From: Dioscorea cayenensis subsp. rotundata
Lineage: Eukaryota; Streptophyta; Magnoliopsida; Dioscoreales; Dioscoreaceae
Length of the DNA: 64,000 bases
Direction: 5' to 3'
Assembly: GCF_009730915.1 (NCBI RefSeq)
Contig: NC_052477.1
Span: forward strand, 29,522,420-29,586,419
The position numbers and the translations under genes are program-made. The notes beneath the pieces are model-generated. The model had not been told where the DNA came from. It saw only the letters and a program-made list of their open reading frames with translations, and made no database searches. How positions within the stretch are numbered: position 1 is the first letter of the stretch; the number at the start of each line of letters is the position of its first letter. This document shows, piece after piece, positions 34,570 to 46,182 of the stretch.

Positions 34570-35843
34570 TCACCGGTCATCGCTCAGACCGAGCTTCTCC
34601 TGCCAATACCCACCACTCCACCGTTCATTGCGTTCAACCTCCACCAAGACCAATTTCCCGGGCAACCGGTAAACTCCAACACGTGCGGGAAGATTACCAT
34701 TATGCCCCTCCACAAGCACTAAATTCCCATCTTGTCCCTTATCATTTACAGTACCTCTCTTTGTTCTTAGCCCGTCTGATTTTGCAATCTCGACCACGCG
34801 GTCGAGAACCGACCCGGCCGGTTCGGTCGAGATGAACCGTTCCCAGTCCGGCTTCGGACCGAATAAACCGGACAAATCGAAACCGGAGGAGAAGGAGATA
34901 ATATCGAAGGCGTTCATCTCACGGTCATCGAGCTTCGAGACATCTGCCTCGAGATTAGAACCAAAACGCGCCATCTCAGCGATCTCATCGTCTTCTAGAC
35001 CCTTCCGGAACCACGGGTCGCGGAGGATCTCATCGACGGTGATCCGGGTCTCGGGATTCGTGTTCAGGATGCGGGAGAGAAGCCGCCGGAGCTCCGGCGA
35101 TGTCCACCGTGGGCACCGGAACTGGCCGCGGTAGATCTTGCGGTAGAGATTGGAGATATTGGAGTCGTTGAAAGGGAGATACCCAGCGGTGAGTACGAAG
35201 AGGACGATTCCGGCGGACCAGACGTCGACGGCGGCGCCGGCATAGCCCTTTCTAGAGAGGATCTCCGGCGCGACGTAGGCCGGGGTGCCGCAGAGGGTGT
35301 GGAGAGGAGAGGGGTTTGAGGGTTGGAGAGCGGAGAGGCCGAAATCGGTGACCTTGAGATTGCCGTGATCGTCGAGGAGGAGGTTCTCGGGTTTTAGATC
35401 TCGGTGGAATACGCCACGAGTGGCAATAACCGAGGGCGGAGACGAGCTGGCGGGAAGATAGCGGCGGGCGGTGTCCTCCGGGACGTGGCCGCCGGAGGCG
35501 AGGCGGGTGAAGAGCTCGCCGCCTTTGAGGAGTTCGAGGACGAAGTAGATCTTGGTGCGGGAGGCGAGGACCCTCATGGAGGCGGACGACGTTTGGGGTG
35601 GCGGAGGCGGCGCATGGCGTCGATCTCACGGTGGACGTTGTCGGCGAGGTTATGCTTCGTGATTCGCAGCTTACTGATGATCTTGATGGCGACTTTGTGA
35701 CCGGTGGTTAGATCGCGGCCAAGGAGGACCTTAGCGGAGGCGCCGCGGCCGAGGAGAGGACCGAGCTCGTACTTAGTTGAAGATCACCTTCGACCATGGT
35801 TTCTCGCCGGAGTCCGGCGAGAGGAGATCTCGGTGTACGGCAT
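34570..35843 (-). CDS. Second CBL-interacting protein kinase (CIPK4/7-like), intronless, several frame breaks
   Basis: Kinase partner of CBL calcium sensors, about 420 residues. Read on the minus strand: ATG at 35843 (MPYTEISS), KYELG and glycine loop GRGASAKV, VAIKII with the ATP lysine, [44 protein letters not shown], and [13 protein letters not shown]. The CBL-binding motif NAFDIISFSSGFDLSGLF follows, then a short C-terminal domain ending SDDR and TGA at 34570. Frame breaks occur near 35805, 35770, 35602 (AAA for AA), 35574 (GGG for GG), and as a pair near 35465 and 35412. All surround well-conserved kinase sequence, so consensus error is likely. It belongs to a different subclade from the kinase at 23245. 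High GC contrasts with the flanks. Confidence 0.87.
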
Positions 35844-35890
35844 GGCTTTTTCAGGTACTAGTAATACTTTTTCTTCTTCGACGAAGCTTT

Positions 35891-35900
35891 GGATTTATAG
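35891..35900 (-). promoter_or_regulatory. Probable TATA box of the second CIPK
   Basis: On the minus strand CTATAAATCC lies about 50 bases before the ATG at 35843, so the leader would be short. Inference from motif and spacing. Confidence 0.4.
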
Positions 35901-35949
35901 TTTCATGAGTGAAGAGTGCGCGAGCCAACGAAAGGGTATTGGGTTTCCA

Positions 35950-37092
35950 GTGTTCCTCTTTTATCTTTTAAAGTTAACGTGAACCCACTAATAAGACAAG
36001 GTGGTGGGATTTGGATTAAGTAGGAATAAGAGTATAAATTTCTAATCATAAATAAATTGTTCAACCCTAATTTAGCGCTTAATTTGCAACGCGGGTCCGA
36101 GGTAATAAAAATAAAAATAATATAATATACTTGATGATAATAATTAATATGATTCATAGCATATATTTAGTTGGATTATTAGGAAGATTTTAGTTGGATT
36201 ACACTTCACAAATCGTTCTCATATATCACATGACATATTAACCGGACGTTAGTTTATAGAAATATTTTTTTATATTTGTTAACACAAATTATCTATTAGG
36301 ATAAACAATATTGAAGTGGGATGTATAATATTTTATTGATTATCATTCAAGTATTGTATCAATAGAAATTTTTTCAATCTCAATTATAAAAATTAATTCG
36401 CACAGTATAAATCTTCATATATGTATATATAAATTTAGATTTTTTTTTTTATGAAATGATGATCTTATTTTAAATAGTAAAGTTTTAGATTAATCCAAAA
36501 AAAAATTCAATAAATAATTTGGGCAAAAATAACGTTGTGTGTGTGTGTGTGTGTGTCTCACAACATTTTTTAATTAAAAATTTTAATTAGAATTTTTTTG
36601 TTAATCAAACGCGGTCCAAAGACACACTGTACATGCTGAAGAAGAGTACAAAGTACAAACCCAGTCCCTGAAATTCAAGTCTTACGTTATATATATATAT
36701 ATATATAAAAGAAAGCACATTCTAAATGCTTTTGCTGGTGCCAGTGTCCTTCCCAGGTCTCAGCAATTTCTCAATCAATAAATGCCATGTTATTATTCCA
36801 AAGAGGCTGTTTCAGCAAAAAGCCGTGCGCCACCATTCCTTAGGGTTTTAAATAAATTTTTATTTATGAAAGCGATAATCTTTATTAGTCAATAGATAAC
36901 AGTCTCAAAAGTGAAAGGGGAGAAAAACTGTTCTTCACCCAAATTTCCTATAAAGTGTTTTAGATTGAGGGGCCCAAACTTAATTGTAGTTATATATTTT
37001 CCACATATATATATAGAAAGAAACACCAGTGGTAGATAAGACATTATGTAAGATACCAATGATTGATACTAAGTCTTGCATATATGATTTAC

Positions 37093-37132
<40 letters not shown>

Positions 37133-38150
37133 ACATCTCTAAGAACGTCTAGATAAGAATCTGGACGACCGATTATCACCGTCGGATCGGTGTAAACCAA
37201 CCAACAACATCAATGGTACCCGTCCGCACCATCGTGATATACATCGTAGTACATCGCTTATCAACGTTATCCGCTAGACGAATCCAACGATCGATAAATG
37301 GACATCCATGATTTTTTATATATGACATCCAAAGACGGCCCTCATATATATATAAAGAAACACCAGTGGTGGATAAGACATTATGAAAGAAACCAACGGT
37401 TGATGAGTGAAGTGTGCATATATGATATACCATATATAGATATATGGAAGACATACACATACAATAAAAGAGGACCACATATGGTAGATATGGGTGAGAG
37501 ATGAGCAAAGACTACCGTGATCCTCTGAGAACCAATGAAAGCCATGTCTTTTATTATATATATATAGTATATATATATATATGACAATTAAGGTAGTCGG
37601 ACATTTGGGTTTGGTCCACTTAATGGAGTTAAGTGAGATAGAGGTGCCAACGTCAAATTTCCTTCTGGTTGTGGGCATGGCCACCATGCGAGCCCAACTG
37701 GAAATTATTAGAATTCAGAATTGTTGGCGTAGATGACTCTGCATTTGTGGTCCTGCCGCTGTGAGTCTGTGACCGTAAGCCAATGTTTACTGGTTGGAGG
37801 ATGGGCTCTTGTTGGTCTTTATTTGTATACATACATGCATATATATATATATGGTATATATATATATATGCTATATATATAGATACATATATGCACATAT
37901 TGAGTTGAAAAAGAGATTTGTTTTGTCTGCTTTTGTATTAATAGATTTCAGAAACTCCATTTTAAGAGATTGTCATGTAGACAATATGTATGAGAGGCAT
38001 AGCTGATTCTGATTTATGATCTCCCATTTCTCGTGTCTTGTGATTCCGGAAAGAGATGAAAATACTCCTACAAGAGCACTACACCTATAATCGTGAAACA
38101 AATATATAAATAAGCATCGACCCAATATATGTCATGAACAATACAAAAAC
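35950..38150. other. Intergenic stretch with TA/GT tracts and a local duplication
   Basis: (GT)n at 36535-36557, (TA)n at 36687-36708, 37097-37129 and 37553-37580. A block of about 100 bp is present twice in direct order, at 37015-37115 and 37350-37455, both with GAAACACCAGTGGT.GATAAG and GCATATATGAT.TACCA. The ORFs here are chance readings of TA repeats. No gene seen. Confidence 0.6.
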
Positions 38151-38155
38151 AATAC

Positions 38156-38640
38156 TGTTGGAAGAAGAATTCAAACCTTTATTCCGTATTATCTTTGGAT
38201 TGTAGAGACTTAGCTGCTGTTGTAGCTCATTTTCGCATCGCACGCACCATTTGCGTAAGAAGGTTACTATGCTTTCGCCGCACACTCGCTGGTACCGTTT
38301 CATGATAACACCGATACACGTACAGCATCGGAGCATAGCCGCAAAATCACGGTGTTATTCGGAGCACCTCGGCCTATGATGGGAGGCTCCATGCATGCTC
38401 GGGGTCTGGCCCGAGGCAGATTTTGCCATCGCGACTTTTCTCCATTTAGGGCAAATGCCACGAAAGAAGGTGACATTGATGTGGCTTCCAATCCGTGATG
38501 TGGCAAAATTTTTGCTCGGTGTGCGCTAATGATGAGATGAACCAAGCAGACGAGGCTCTGTCAGAAATGAGTCGATCGCGATCGGCACGAACCACGCCGA
38601 CAGCGTGAATCGCAGGCACTCATGAGCCGACCACCGGAGA
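38156..38640 (-). mobile_element. Unclassified LTR-like island
   Basis: A GC-richer block in AT-rich surroundings. On the minus strand it ends with a polyadenylation-like GGAATAAAGG and CTTCCAACA (38156 on the plus strand is TGTTGGAAG), the usual end of a copia LTR. The other end and target duplication are not found. No coding domain. Confidence 0.33.
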
Positions 38641-38649
38641 AACAAGATC

Positions 38650-41030
38650 AGAGGATGTAACCTTTTACGCAAATTGGAAGTTCAATAACCAAAATGAAAC
38701 ACAAACACGTAAGTTACCTCCTACAGAAAATTAACTTCCTTTATTAATCTTATGTAATACAATTAAGTTATCTAATAATTGACCACTAACCAAATACAGT
38801 TACAAGACGCTTGTAGGGGGGTTTTAGTGAATTGAGATTGTCCTCCCTCAGGAGAAGAGGAGAGGAGAGACATAAAATAAAAATGTTACATACATATATA
38901 TATATATAATACAGGGGAAATAAATTCTTACTGTAGATTTTGCACTTATATATTATAAGATTTATATTTTATAAAAATCATATTATTTTAAGTATTAAAT
39001 TTTTTTAATGTTATATATATGTTTGATAAATGCAGAGAAACAGTAACTGTCAATCATTACTATGAGAGTGATAGTTGACCATTCAGAAATGATCTATTAC
39101 TTTGCTATGCATGAGTTGAGGCCAGGGGAGGGCAAAGGGCAGCCATGGACGCCTCCTAAATCATATATATCGATACATAATACATATTAATACATATATT
39201 ATAAAAAAAATAATATTTTCAGAAAAATATTTGTGGAAACTTATTTAGTTTTTAATATTTTATAAATTAATTTATATAATATTTTTTTTATAAAAAAATC
39301 TAATGTTTAGCTAATTAGTTTTTTTATGTAAATTAATATGCAGTCTAAAATTATTACAGGTTTAGAAAAACATATTTGTAAAATTTCATTTTTTAGTTTT
39401 TAACATTTAATAAATTTATTATATTGTAAATAAAAAATTTTAGTAAAAATTTATTTTTACTAAACTTTATTTTTCTGCAACTTGAGTTTCTATAAATTAA
39501 TATATATATTTAAAAAATAAAAAAATTATTAATTTTTCTACTTCACTTTTTTACTTGTCCTTCAATATATATGAGCTTCAATCATCTAAGCACGTCCGTA
39601 GAATTAAAATCTATAAACGTTGCTATCAACCGTTGGATCAAAATCCAATAGTTGATGATGGTAGTATGATATTGTCAGAACGTCATATCAGCGATTGGAT
39701 CGAAATCCAAACGGTCATCACTATCATATGATGAGTCAGTAATCACGTCAGCATGAATCAGATTGCATGAAAAGTGAGATGTCACGTAATTTGATTTGAA
39801 CAGCTTTAATCAATTTTGTGTACAATCAATACAAACAAACTCGGAACCGATCCAGACCCTATTTCTCGCGAATCCTACAACAATGTTTTAAAAACCAAAA
39901 CTCAGACTAATTAACCCAACTAACCCATAATTAGCTCTCACTGTAGCAAATGAATGGGTATCATGCTGGTCTGTGGACTACAAACGTCCACAAATGATCT
40001 TTTCTATATATATACATATATAGAAAGTGTTTTCTGTTCACAGAATGTCCATAGAAAGCCAGAGAGAGAGAGAGAGAGAGAGAGATAATTTGGTAGATAA
40101 ATAAGATGTAGATGCATGATCAATCGCAGATCTTGGTTTCAACTGGTTGAATAAGTATTTTGGGGTTTTAGTTAAGGTAGTAGAAATGGATTTGGATGGT
40201 TGGTGTGGATCCAACGGCCCACAACAACGTTCAATCTATGAACATGCGCAAAAGATCGAAGCTCATGTAGAGAAAGTGTTCTCTAGGCTGTTAGATGTTG
40301 AGTTTGAATTGTGAGGATAACTATTTTAGTTTAGTTTAGTTTTTTTTTTTTTAATTTTAACTGTCTATTAGCTATGTATTTTACCTCTGTAAGGTTATTT
40401 TATGTTATTGCATTACTTATTTGACGTGTCAGATAAATTTATCAAGAAATATGAAAACACCAAGAGTGAAAAATGGGTTTTTTTTTTTTGGTTATAATCT
40501 AATGAGGAACAAGTTCACCATAATGTAGGGCAGTTCAATGAGTGCTACAAAATAAAATAAAATAAAATAACATAAAGACAATTATATGGTCCTTAATATA
40601 TTTGCTTAAATGATGAGAACAAAATCTAAAAAAATAAAAAAACTCCCAAACTATTTTTTATTTTTTAAGATTATTTTTGAATTAAGATAATATGTGTATA
40701 CATACATTAGACATTACATGACGCACACATTATATGATACAGTGCCCATGAATTAGGTGGAATTAATATAAATTTAATAGAAAAAGGACCACAACATACG
40801 TTGCACTCTGATGGATCACAAAAGTTCATGTTCAAATCGACCTATTTTTGTAATTCATTTTTTTTTTAAGTTTTCAAAATTATGGTTGTATTTTTAATAT
40901 TCTTTTTCCCCTATCTTTCTCATCATCAATTATCTCATTTCTAAAATATATCAAAGTCGCCACTTATTAAATTATAAAAAACTTTCATGAATAATCACGT
41001 AAGATTATTTCGACACCCAATAGCTCTATG
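38650..41030. other. Intergenic stretch with small repeats, no gene seen
   Basis: Two direct copies of about 58 bp (39618-39676, 39684-39741) each hold a GATTGGATC.AAATCCAA or GTTGGATCAAAATCCAA hairpin core. An (AG)n microsatellite lies at 40060-40084. No coding signal. Confidence 0.55.
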
Positions 41031-41039
41031 ACTAGTAAG

Positions 41040-41475
41040 CTAGTAGTTAAGAATACGTCCACATCATGTCTTATCACATAATAATCCTATTGACGAGACC
41101 ATCAGTAGCGTCGAAAATCTCGAGTGATCGCTCGATGATAAAGCTTTTTATAAACCTCGAACGATCACTTTGATATATTATGAAGTTGGATGACTGAAGT
41201 GAAAATAAGGTAACATTAGATTACTATTCAAAAAATTAACCCGCTCACTGGGTTCAAAGGTAGCTCGCGCCATACTCAATGAGCTTGTTTGGCCCAAGAC
41301 TAGCTTTCAGGTCAAGGATAGGGTAAGCTCACTCCCAACCCAAAAAGGTTACAAGGAAAGGGCAACTTAACCCAATCCCAGTAAGCTCTCCCTAGGCTTA
41401 AGGAGTTCTTTATGATTGTGAGAGCTTTATCTTACTTTTTAAGCGCCAGATAAGCTCCCTCAGTATTGAAGGGAT
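41040..41475. mobile_element. Possible LTR remnant
   Basis: A less AT-rich block with repeated AAGCTC/GAGCTT words and no ORF, ending at a (TAA)n microsatellite (41481-41531). Its character is like a decayed LTR, but no ends can be fixed. Confidence 0.2.
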
Positions 41476-41480
41476 GGCAA

Positions 41481-41499
41481 TAATAATAATAATAATAAT

Positions 41500-41531
<32 letters not shown>
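41481..41531. repeat. (AAT)n microsatellite
   Basis: Imperfect run of about 17 AAT units. Confidence 0.9.
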
Positions 41532-41533
<2 letters not shown>

Positions 41534-42107
41534 GGTAAGAGAGTAATTTTTCATAGGTAAGGGCATAATGGGAACGTGCTAAAAACAGGGGATTTATTTT
41601 ATAATGTTCATGAGAGCTGAATGTCATCTTGAAAGTGGAAACTCTACGACCTCCAAGCTCATTTTTTTCTTAATCATTACATGATGGATCCGATTTATTA
41701 TGACAATTATTTCCTAATAAAAATATTTAGTAGGCTGTTTGTCGTCAGATTTCAAATTACATCAGAAAGTCAAATTACATGGACGAAATCACCATGCATT
41801 TTCACCTCTACATTATGGTTGTTTGTCATACGTAAACGAAAAATACGCACTTTACTTTTTCAGTGTTTGCTAAATTACAGTCTGAAATGGTACAGAGAAC
41901 AGGGAAGTGCACACCGCTTAATGCTTATATTGGCATTGAAGAAAGATTAAAATTAAAATTTCAAATGCACCTTTAGTGTTTGGTCTGCTTTTATAAGCAA
42001 GTCTTTTGGTTTAAACTTCTAGCTGATGTTACCAAATCACTTGGGACGTAATAAAAGCATTTGAGCCATACAATGGTAATGTCTCAAACTATAACTTCCA
42101 CCTCAAA

Positions 42108-42755
42108 GGCTATTTGATTCTGTGATAATACGTAAGCACTCGCGTATGAATCAAGTGGTAATATAAAAATATTACCATATTTATATAGTAGTATTGATAA
42201 TTTTAATGATAATGTAAGATTATCAATACTAAAATATTACTAAATAAATTGGTAATTACATTACTACTAAAATAGGTGTTTATTGAGATTAGGGGTTAAT
42301 TTTTCTTTCCAAATTTTACCTTTATCTTTTTCAATCTAATCCCTTTCTCATTGTTTCAAATTTGAGAATATCTTATTATTATTTTTATTATAATTCATTA
42401 TTTTTATGTAAAAATTTTATTTTATTTTAACTTTAACTTTGCTCAAAATTTTAGATGCAAAGATATTTTTGATATACTAAAAATTTTATGATATTATGAT
42501 TTTAATTATTTTTATCTAAAATTTTTATTTTTATTTTTAAATTTAAATTTGCTCAAAATTTGTAGATACAACGGTGTTTTTAGAAAAATTCGAAACACTA
42601 TTAAGTTGACTTCTATGACCAACCAAATATAGTAATGAAAAATTATCAGTACTATGAGTTTACAATAAAATAGTTATCACAAATTACCAAGATATTTCTA
42701 AGCATATAGTATTCCTAACTTCATTACCATGGTAATACCGTGAATGAAACAATCC
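42108..42755. mobile_element. Candidate MITE, about 650 bp
   Basis: The left end GGCTATTTGATTC and the inverse of the right end, GGATTGTTTCATTC, are similar for about 24 bases, with the shared pattern continuing to ATAC/TTAC. TTA follows the right end, but the left flank reads AAA, so the duplication is not perfect. The interior is AT-rich and non-coding. Confidence 0.4.
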
Positions 42756-43472
42756 TTAAGAGGCACATTAAATGCATTAAATGCCATGCATATTAATTAA
42801 TCAAAGATTAGCATCATGCTTAGGCTTGCCATCCATATGTACATGCTCAACCATGCATGGCTGTAAACAGATTGTTTCAAATTCATTAAACAATAAAATC
42901 ACTTATTCATATATCATCATTAAACAGATCTTTCCCTATTTACAAACTATTAACTAATGTTTGCTTGCATACAAAATCTAATGTCTACATCTAATTAAGT
43001 TTGATGCGCAATTAAATCCTTTTATAAATTTATATAATATTTAATTAAAGCTTCCAATTTTGTCTTATCATTCATCATATGCAATAGAAATAATTAGTAA
43101 AACAGTTGGTAATGAACACATAATTACATAAATATCTAAAATTTACTGAATTGCCCTTGATGCGGCGAGTCTATATATATGTGGTCTTCATTGGTGCCAA
43201 AAGCCCATTGCATGTTACATGGCCTTTTGGTTATCTGAAATATTACTTTCACCATTGCTTTCTCCCAGTTATATGAGTTTATTATTATTTGATTAATATT
43301 AAACTACTAGTTATCATATAATATATAACTTTAATTTAAGATCATGAATCCATGCATGGCTTTTAAAGTGATTGAGGAGACAGTTAAAAGGAAGAAAGAT
43401 ACATGAGTTCAGTCATGTGGACTTTCTTTCTCTCTCTCTCTATATATTTTTCTTTATTTCAATGATCACTTA

Positions 43473-44135
43473 GCGTTCTGTCTGGGAAAGTAGCCTGATG
43501 AACGACTTTACATTTGGTAGAGATTTGTTCTGACGCGAAAGAATGCGGTAGAGAATCGATGCATGAGCTAGTAGCTTAGTGAGTCAGATTCACAACTCAC
43601 GAGAAAACTTTATGATTCTCGATTCTTTACTCATTAAACGACTATATCTGGTCTCCTACAGAATACTCATTCCAATTTAGTAATTGGTTATATAGATTAG
43701 CTAATTAATTATTTATTATAATATCAATAATAAATGGAAATTAATCAATATTAACGGCTAAAAATTATTATTATTCATAATATATTTATTTAAAAGTATA
43801 TTAAATTGGTAAATTTTAATTAATTATTATAGTTAATTATCACAATTATTAATGTTAACAATGAGATTTTGTGACTTATTAAAATTAAATATTTATTTAT
43901 AATAATTAATTTTACTAATATTTAAATATTTTTAAAAAACATAATCCTCACAACTCATTTTGTGATAAAGCGCATAATAGCCATTTTATCATATTTCCTA
44001 CTTTTTCTCATTCCCAATAAACTACCTCTTCAATTCTTCCAACCAAACATAGTTTTCATTCTCATTCCTTTTCAATTCCCCTCATTCTCATTACTCTTCC
44101 AATTTTTCTAATTCCACTTTCGCAACTCAAACGCC
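43473..44135. mobile_element. PIF/Harbinger-type (Tourist-like) MITE, 663 bp
   Basis: Flanked by TTA on both sides (43470-43472 and 44136-44138), the target preference of PIF/Harbinger. The left end GCGTTCTGTCTGGGAAAGTAG and the inverse of the right end, GCGTTTGAGTTGCGAAAGTGG, agree at about 14 of 21 positions. The interior is AT-rich with no transposase. Confidence 0.55.
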
Positions 44136-44138
44136 TTA

Positions 44139-45580
44139 ATACTAATGCATGCCCATTCATGCATGCCATGAATAGTTTATATTTCATTGGAGTACACATC
44201 AGCTAGCATAAGGATTATTTATCTTTCCTGTCATTGTACACCTCACATCCTATGCACACATATATATAAACTTGGAATCATTGATTCTTTCCATATATTT
44301 ACTAAGTTTTTTTTTAATTTAATAAATATTGCTATTATATTATGAGATGATGACAGTGAATCTGATTAAAATACAAAATATAAAATTATATTGTATGTGT
44401 TGAGAATAAATCAAGTCTACCTTACTTAATCAATTTTGTGGTGTGAAATGTTTTGAATATAAAAAAACTAGTAAAAACACAAGCTCATCCATTCAAATAA
44501 TAGTTTGTGTACTTTTCATGATATCAAAATCAAAAATAGCAAGGTATCCAACTCAATCTTCCAACCATGAAAGTGAAGCTAAACAATAATTAAAAGTTCC
44601 TTTGTGAAAGCACTCGCATCTTTTGATTATATATCTTCATTTTAGATGATGATGATGATGTATTAAATATATATGTGACTTAAGTAATTGTACTACAATA
44701 ATTAGCTGAGTCAGAATAAAGAAGAGTAACTTGATAAGATAAGGTTTGTGTTTCAAATGGTTTTAAAGCAATGAAACCATGGGCAATGTTGATTGGAACC
44801 AATCATACATGTGTTGTGGCCATTGGCAATAGGCCATGCACTTTCAATGCTCATCTTTATTTACATTATTAAAGCCAAGAACCATCTCACTCAACTGCCA
44901 CAAGCTTGTGATGAGTCATACATTCTGAATTTTGTTTCATGATAAATCATATGAAAGTTCATGAAAGGATTGGTACCTTTTACAAAGGTTGGGAATGAGA
45001 CACTTGACAAATCTTGTCTGAAAATTAAAACCATACATATACTGTTCCCTTAAAATAAAATTTCATGATAAGTTCCATTGTTTTTATTTTTTTTTATTTT
45101 TTTATTTTTTATTTTTTTGCTGATTCTTAGAATATCCATGATGCAATGGTGCAAATAGTGCAAGCACAAATGCAAACAAGGCATGATTGATGGTGATGTT
45201 GAATTTGGATTAAATTAAACTAATTAATTTGTTATTCAGTCATATCATACATATGAACAATGAATTCAGGCTTGTATAACAGTAACCAGCTTTTGTCTTT
45301 GCTTGTGAAAGTCTCATGATGGCCTAGTGTCCATTCTAATTTGGTTGGTGGAACTAAAAGACGCCAGAAGAATAGTAGCCTGCCTTACTTTATTAAGCTC
45401 ATGAGAAGTTAAATACAGTTGAAGGAACCACTTGGACAACCTAAATAAACTAAATGACTTACATAAGTAATTTACCTGATCCGTTGACAATGGTTCTTCT
45501 TTTTCCTCCTCTTTTTGGTTCGTGTATATCCTTAAAATTTTCTTTTTCAAGATCTTTCACTCAACTGATTTCCTAGAAGC
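44139..45580. other. AT-rich intergenic stretch, no gene seen
   Basis: T-rich runs (about 45080-45120) and a TGA(TGA)n run at 44645-44660. No coding frame of interest. Confidence 0.5.
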
Positions 45581-45586
45581 CACATG

Positions 45587-45838
45587 GTTTTAAACAAGTT
45601 CGGGTGAAATACGGGAACCCCTACAAAAATGATAAACCTTTTCCACCGATGTTTTTTATGGATACAGAAAATATTCAAACTCTTATAAAAACTCTTTATA
45701 AAGTGTTGAATTGGAGTCATAGGTTCTAAAAACAAGTTGGGACAAAAATACTGAAACCTCTATAAAAAGATTAAAACTTTCCCCAATGGGTGTTTCATGC
45801 ATGCATAAACATTCAAACTCTTATAGAGTTTTGAATTG
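45587..45838. repeat. Diverged tandem duplication, two units of about 120 bp
   Basis: Unit one (from AACAAGTTCGGGTGAAATACGG, about 45592) and unit two (from AACAAGTTGGGACAAAAATACTG, about 45731) share ACCTCTA/ACCCCTA..AAAAATGA/AAAAAGAT and ATTCAAACTCTTATA in order. Non-coding, downstream of the saposin gene. Confidence 0.65.
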
Positions 45839-46182
45839 TAAAGCCTGTGGAGCAAAATTTGATGTTTATTTTGGTATACCTGTAATTATAATATATACAG
45901 GGATATATGTGCAATGCCAACCATTTATAGAGGTAAGTATGCAAAATGTTCTTCACATACTAAAATGCAAAACAATTCTTTAAACATTTATTCTCCAACA
46001 ACACAAGAACTTTGTCCACAAACAGAGATTAACTGTGGAACATTTTGTGTCACATTAACAATTACAACATCCAATTCATTTGCTGTGAATCAATGGAGTT
46101 CTGATTACAACATGAAATCAGTTTAAATGAAGAAGGATCCATATACAACAACAGTTTCATGGGAAATGTTTGAACAATGGGC

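Noticed and set aside
37016-37455. CRISPR-like spaced repeats
   Set aside because: Only two diverged copies in a plant nuclear genome; an ordinary local duplication.
37794-38006. ORFs rich in Tyr and Ile
   Set aside because: They are readings of TATATA microsatellites.
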